Source: Burhinus oedicnemus (Eukaryota; Chordata; Aves; Charadriiformes; Burhinidae). Taken from it: DNA of 64,000 nt. Positions 60,764 to 64,000 of this stretch are shown piece by piece. Within the stretch, counting starts at the first letter, position 1. The number at the start of each line of letters is the position of its first letter. Both the position numbers and the translations under genes were made by a program. The notes beneath the pieces were generated by a model. That model did no database searches, was not told where the DNA came from, and was given only the letters and a program-made list of their open reading frames with translations. The stretch is from NCBI GenBank assembly GCA_008921705.1, contig VFFE01007066.1:594071-658070 (forward strand), written 5' to 3'.

Positions 60764-63705
60764 ACACCTGAAGCATTCATTCTTCCGTAGGCACCATTTG
60801 CATTTGGGCCAGTTACACTTGGACACAGTGGGGAAAAAAATATAATCTGAAGAAGCTGGACATACAGAGTGGCTTTCTCAAGTTTCCAAAAACCAACAAC
60901 CATTTGTGCACCTAAAATTTTCCAGTGTCTTAACATTTAAACTGTTCAGCATCTAAGGAAAGGTTGATTTTGACCCAAGGACATTGTTTTTCTGGAATAT
61001 TGGCATTTCAATTTTTGTACAAACTAATTGTTTTTCAGAGAAGTGGCATAAGCTCATCAAACAAGGTGGCACTTCACAGGACTTCCCATTTTCCGTGCCT
61101 TTTGTTCTTGTGGCAGTTTGTCATTTCCAGCATGGGAACAAGTGGCAGGCCTGCAGTTCTGGCATAGTCACATTGTCCTTTATGTCACTCGCTTTACACC
61201 AAACCTCTGTACTCCATAGCGCAGCAGTGGTCGTCTTTTGCAGTGTGCAAAGACAGCTGTGCCTTGTTTTCTTTTTTTTTTTTCTACTCTAGCTAAAGCA
61301 CAGGTGAAACAAACAGAAACAGCAGGCTATCTTTTGTCCAGTGTTGCTCATTTGTCCTATTTCTTCATCTCTGGACCACACTTAAAATTTCCCTCTCCGT
61401 GCACAGACACACAAATAACCTAATTGCTAATAGTTTCTTAATATGAACTGCTATGCTCTGTATTCTGTGCATTGTATATGTTTCTTGAAACCCTGTTAGA
61501 AGTGCTACCTTTTCTAGGCCCAGCTGGAAAACTAGAGGATACTGGGTGAACTTTACCTGCTAAACTGGTACTGAGCGCCTGTCAGCAATTCAAGTAGCAA
61601 ATTGAAAGAAGTTTATCCCTCTGTAACTTACTTTTCCCTCTTCTCTTCCCAAGATTGATTGCTGCAGTTGTGTCACTCTTACAAGTTTATGGCTAAAAGC
61701 ATCACTAATTTTTTTAATTTTATTTTTAAATATATATGTAGAGATATAAATATCTTCTAAGTTCTTACCTGCTGGCTCAGGGACTGACACTTTTTTCTAA
61801 ATGGACTATTGCTAGTAATGGTGTAGGTTATAAACATTTCTACAACAAAAGCATTTCAGTCATTTTATTTCCAAAGTATCACACCTGCAATCAGAAAAAT
61901 CCTATTTTTCTAGAGTGTGCTTACTTATAGATGCATATTTGTACTAATACATTTTCTTACCATTAATTTTTGAATGCTCCCTTGCACAGAGTAATAGAAG
62001 TTTGACTTCCATGCATCTCATGTCATTTACCATTTTTATTGATCACATTTCTCTTTAGTTATGTCTCAAGGCCCGTTGATGTATCATATCTCATTTACAT
62101 GTCCTGTAAGAATTACTAACAGAAAACAAATCAGAAACTTGTATGATTAGTAATGGAACAGACATACTTTATTAATTTGTCTTTTGTTCCTTCATTTCCA
62201 ACTTAACACGTATTTAGCCAGTATCTAGCAAGCAATGGATTTAATTGTGCTTGTTGTACTAATGTAAACATAGCTCAGAACAAGTTCTGAATGAGGTACT
62301 CAGGACAAGATTCCATATTTATTTTTTACAAACCAGCGAACTGTTGAAGGACTATTCCTACATACTTGTGCAATCGGAGTTTCGATGCTGCAGTGTAGTG
62401 AATTGATTGGCCAAATAGCAGTGCTGAAAACCTTAAAAAAAACTTTGTTTTGGAGAAAATAGGTGTCTCTAGCCAGAGTCCTTCCAAGCATGACATTTAT
62501 CTGTGGCTCAACACCAGGCAGTGATTTTGGTAAGATTCTTGAACATTTGTTACCTTTCACCTTTTTACTCACTGGAGTATTTGCCCATCTGTGCATCTCA
62601 TTCAGTCTGGAAAGGCTCTCTGAAGGCATCTACCACTCTTCTGTACAGGAAACTACACTTAAGGTCAATGTCTGAAGTAGTTGCTTTGTGTTTTCGTACA
62701 TACATTACCCGTCCAAAAGATAGTTACTTTTAACTTAGGTATGAATGTCAGGCATTTTTCGTTGCCAGATTTGCATCTTTACTTTTTAAGCAAGATGTAA
62801 AAATAGGAAGAAATGTGTTTCTGGCACTTAGCACTTTTTAACTTGTCCTTACTACCCTCAAGGCAGATGCAAACAGATGCCCAGGATCTACTGATATTTG
62901 CTGTATTTATACTTCATGGTGATTTGGCCCAATTTTGAATGTAGCTTTCCATTCCAGTGCTACTTATTGCCACCACCCTCTCTTATGACCATGATCATGT
63001 TTGTCTTGCACTGAAGCACTTGAAAGCAGTCCGAGGGAGTTCCAGTACAGACATACCAGGTCTTTTCCCATGTTATTCCCCTCACTATTGGACCATAATT
63101 TTTCAGGTCACTCAAGCAAACAAGCTGTTACAGTAGGTTTCTCCAGAAAATTCTAGTAGCTATTCTTACAGCATCTTTACTGCTAAGCTGATGTCCAAGA
63201 GAAGCTACCAAGGCTTGTATATCCCATCTCCCAGCGGCTTCTGGAACTAACTGGACCCAGAGCAGTAGGGTAGGGAACACTCCCCAGGCGATGACTTGTC
63301 AACTATAGATTCCAATGGCCTTTGCAAGACACAAATTTTGGGACAACAGGAGGGAAAGAACAATTACCTCAAGTTTGAACACATTGTTGGGTGCCAAGAG
63401 CTGGATGTGGAGATCTGCATTAAGGAGGTAAGTGCCTGTTCACTTGAACTCTGCCAGAGCTGGGCACAGAACAACAGCAACAAACCCCCCATGAACCCTT
63501 CTGCCTCCTGAGCTCCTGAAAGTGTGACTGAAACATCACACCAGAGATCCCTGCGATGTCAGAGAGCCTGGTCTCTTCTCTTGGTTCTAAACACAGGAAA
63601 AACTGATCTGAAAGCCATCCGACTACAAGACTGTCCTGGGCAACAGCAGTATTCAACTGGCAACTAGATGTCTTTTTTTAAATAAAAAGGATGCTGGTGT
63701 ATTCC
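60764..63705 (+). other. NINJ1: NINJ1 exon 4: predicted 3' UTR
   Basis: The acceptor (long T-run, CTGTTTCAG) ends at 60763, and this sequence is the expected partner of the exon 3 donor at 57566. I see no long conserved reading frame here. The first canonical AATAAA I could find downstream is at 63681, followed by a GT-rich stretch (GCTGGTGT, TCCTGTGTC), so cleavage around 63700 is likely. Several AU-rich elements occur (for example TATTTATAC near 62903 and an A/T-rich run at 61710-61760), which often act in mRNA turnover. A non-canonical earlier polyA site would make the UTR shorter; the end coordinate is approximate. Confidence 0.7.
63681..63686 (+). terminator. Polyadenylation signal AATAAA, probable NINJ1 3' end
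   Basis: Canonical AATAAA with a GT-rich downstream element beginning about 10 bases later. It is the first canonical hexamer I noticed after the exon 4 acceptor on the + strand. Confidence 0.65.
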
Positions 63706-64000
63706 TGTGTCTTTTATTGTGATTAAGTAAGATTTGCAAAACGTCCTCAGACACGCAATATGTGTTTTAAGTCTCTGAAGCCTTCAGAGATCATGTATTT
63801 TTTAGCAGACAAAAGCATCTGCAAGTTGGTTTCAAGTATAAATAATTTAATCACATGATTATTATTCTTTTAAGTCAGGTGCTTATTTAAAATCCTAGCG
63901 AATATCTCCTAGGGGTGGCAAACAAATGCATTGGTTTATACGGTTCTTCGCCAGCCTTCTCCAGAGTTCTTGGTTGTAGGCAAACATTCCACTTAAAAAG
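63706..64000. other. Flank beyond predicted NINJ1 3' end
   Basis: AT-rich. A minus-strand AATAAA (TTTATT at 63713-63718) is 26 bases past the NINJ1 signal. No exon is visible. In mammals, as I recall, the next gene (CARD19) lies tail-to-tail with NINJ1, so a convergent gene could begin beyond this edge, but nothing here proves it. Confidence 0.45.

Noticed and set aside
63296..63656. Small frames on both strands near the right edge as the last exon of a neighbouring gene
   Set aside because: They lie within the predicted NINJ1 3' UTR, show no family motif, and no splice context supports them.
1..64000. CRISPR array, operon, prophage or other microbial system
   Set aside because: Gene structure, CR1 elements and composition are those of a bird nuclear genome; no regularly spaced repeats or closely packed open frames exist.

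Overview
The window looks like a bird nuclear genome (class Aves; species not determined). Two things in the sequence point there: eight truncated CR1 LINE copies, several ending in the typical CR1 3' tail (tandem ATTCTATG-like repeats), and a vertebrate spliced gene with AT-rich introns and a sharp CpG island. There is no sign of bacterial, viral or organellar coding organisation.

Only one protein-coding gene can be supported: NINJ1 (ninjurin-1), on the + strand in the right third. Exon 1 (ATG at 42924) sits in a CpG island at about 42560-43165. Exon 2 (52212-52446) encodes the amphipathic helices and the first membrane segment. Exon 3 (57404-57565) encodes the second membrane segment and the stop. 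Exon 4 (from 60764) is all 3' UTR and probably ends just after a canonical AATAAA at 63681. The assembled protein is 153 residues (human, from memory, 152) and keeps the family hallmarks. NINJ1 is a small plasma-membrane protein with both termini outside the cell. It was described as a homophilic adhesion molecule in nerve injury and is now known to polymerise and cause plasma membrane rupture during lytic cell death.

Layout: 1-124 is a pure AGGAA pentanucleotide array. About 125-42500 has no exon I can support; it is AT-rich intergenic DNA with seven CR1 fragments, a few small tandem and inverted repeats and a modest GC/CpG patch at 26.2-26.5 kb. All four CR1 copies left of 20 kb are on the minus strand and all four right of 31 kb are on the plus strand. 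From 42.5 to 63.7 kb is NINJ1, whose introns hold an exact 86-bp tandem duplication (intron 2) and one short sense CR1 tail (intron 3). The last 300 bases lie beyond the predicted 3' end and contain an opposite-strand AATAAA.

I found no convincing undescribed system. The most useful leads are in NINJ1 itself: its stop codon lies inside a strong donor-like GTAAGC, so an alternative splice would extend the C-terminus, and its N-terminal adhesion motif has lost one of two tryptophans seen in mammals. Protein and family recognition was from memory; no searches were run.
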